A stretch of 64,000 nt of DNA from Cytophaga hutchinsonii ATCC 33406 (GTDB lineage Bacteria; Bacteroidota; Bacteroidia; Cytophagales; Cytophagaceae), in NCBI RefSeq assembly GCF_000014145.1, contig NC_008255.1, positions 187,501 to 251,500 on the forward strand, in the 5' to 3' direction. The notes beneath the pieces were generated by a model. It was not told the origin of the DNA and made no database searches. It saw nothing but the letters and a program-made list of their open reading frames with translations. The position numbers and the translations under genes were made by a program. Positions within the stretch are counted from its first letter, which is position 1; the number at the start of each line of letters is the position of its first letter. Positions 63,629-64,000 of the stretch are shown here, in pieces.

Positions 63629-64000
63629 AAGATAAAAAAACCATTTCTATTCTGGGCTGTGGCTGGCTTGGATTGCCCCTTGCCGAAGCATTCATTCAAT
63701 CGGGGTTTCGTGTAAAAGGTTCTACTACCCGCGAAGAACGGCTTTCTGTTATTGAGGCTGCCGGCGCTGAAGGTTATGTGCTGAAAGCGGATGGCGGAGC
63801 CTGGACAGGTGAACGCCTGAATGATTTTTTACGGTGCGACATTCTGTTGATTGCCATTCCTCCGGGTACCAAACGAAATGCAAACAGCACACATGCTGTT
63901 GAAATAGGGCAGTTGATGGACCACATAAAAAAATATTCAATTGCTATTAAACAGCTCATTTATATCAGTTCAACATCTGTTTATAAAAACATTAATTCTG
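63625..64000 (+). CDS. Rossmann-fold SDR protein, 5' part (YeeZ-like)
   Basis: A gene cut by the window edge; 125 residues can be read. It starts with ATG overlapping the previous stop (ATGA). The N-terminal ISILGCGWLGLPLAEAF is a GxGxxG NAD(P)-binding motif, followed by RCDILLIAIPPGT and QLIYISSTSVY, matching the atypical SDR group that includes YeeZ. The reaction is unknown. The complete gene continues beyond 64000. Confidence 0.8.
   Translation, partial: MKDKKTISILGCGWLGLPLAEAFIQSGFRVKGSTTREERLSVIEAAGAEGYVLKADGGAWTGERLNDFLRCDILLIAIPPGTKRNANSTHAVEIGQLMDHIKKYSIAIKQLIYISSTSVYKNINS

Overview
The window looks like a Bacteroidota chromosome of the Cytophagales, very probably Cytophaga hutchinsonii or a close relative. 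This is an inference from gene content, with no database check. The pointers are moderately AT-rich DNA, a gliding/type IX secretion (T9SS) block gldK-gldL-gldM-gldN behind a PorP/SprF gene, a SprE/PorW-like lipoprotein, Bacteroidota-only families (DUF4271, DUF2490, CzcA-CzcC fusion), TANNTTTG-type promoters, weak ribosome binding sites and several TTG starts. No phage, insertion sequence, CRISPR array or tRNA was seen.

Layout. Positions 1-752 hold the 3' end of an rRNA operon (23S tail, 5S) with its terminator. 0.9-8.8 kb: a DUF486 protein and a MoxR ATPase, two unknown envelope proteins, a TIGR01777 epimerase, a lytic transglycosylase and UvrA. 8.9-15.2 kb: a heavy-metal efflux locus (His-rich protein, CzcA-CzcC fusion, CzcB). 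15.2-23.2 kb: an M1 peptidase / small protein / HemW operon on the minus strand, then a BamA/TamA-like barrel, a WecA-type transferase, DUF4271 and HemD on the plus strand. 23.3-35.5 kb: the T9SS region, with PorP/SprF-gldKLMN on the plus strand facing a SprE/PorW - PBP1A - UvrC operon on the minus strand. 35.6-41.2 kb: F-type ATP synthase genes (AtpZ/I-like, small membrane protein, a, c, b, delta, alpha, gamma), without beta and epsilon. 41.3-45 kb: a UbiA-like protein, an RsmB-like methyltransferase, an OmpA-family protein, a CYTH protein and a CPCC protein. 45-50 kb: a MoxR ATPase and two parvulin-type chaperones for outer-membrane biogenesis. 50-54.3 kb: guaB followed by a partner-switching module (SpoIIE-type phosphatase, STAS antagonist, RsbW-like kinase). 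54.5-59.8 kb: an Rrf2 regulator, TonB-dependent receptor, DUF2490 protein and TauE/SafE permease, linked by a shared 19-bp operator-like motif. 59.9-64 kb: a glycosyltransferase, PrmC, RibD, a DUF2461 protein and a truncated Rossmann-fold gene cut by the window edge.

The genes are mostly housekeeping and envelope functions. The most interesting signals are the putative Rrf2 regulon with its three matching operator copies, the one-piece CzcA-CzcC polyprotein with a buried signal peptide, an OmpA-like domain inside a parvulin lipoprotein, the guaB-linked partner-switch operon, and SprE/PorW lying opposite gldKLMN.
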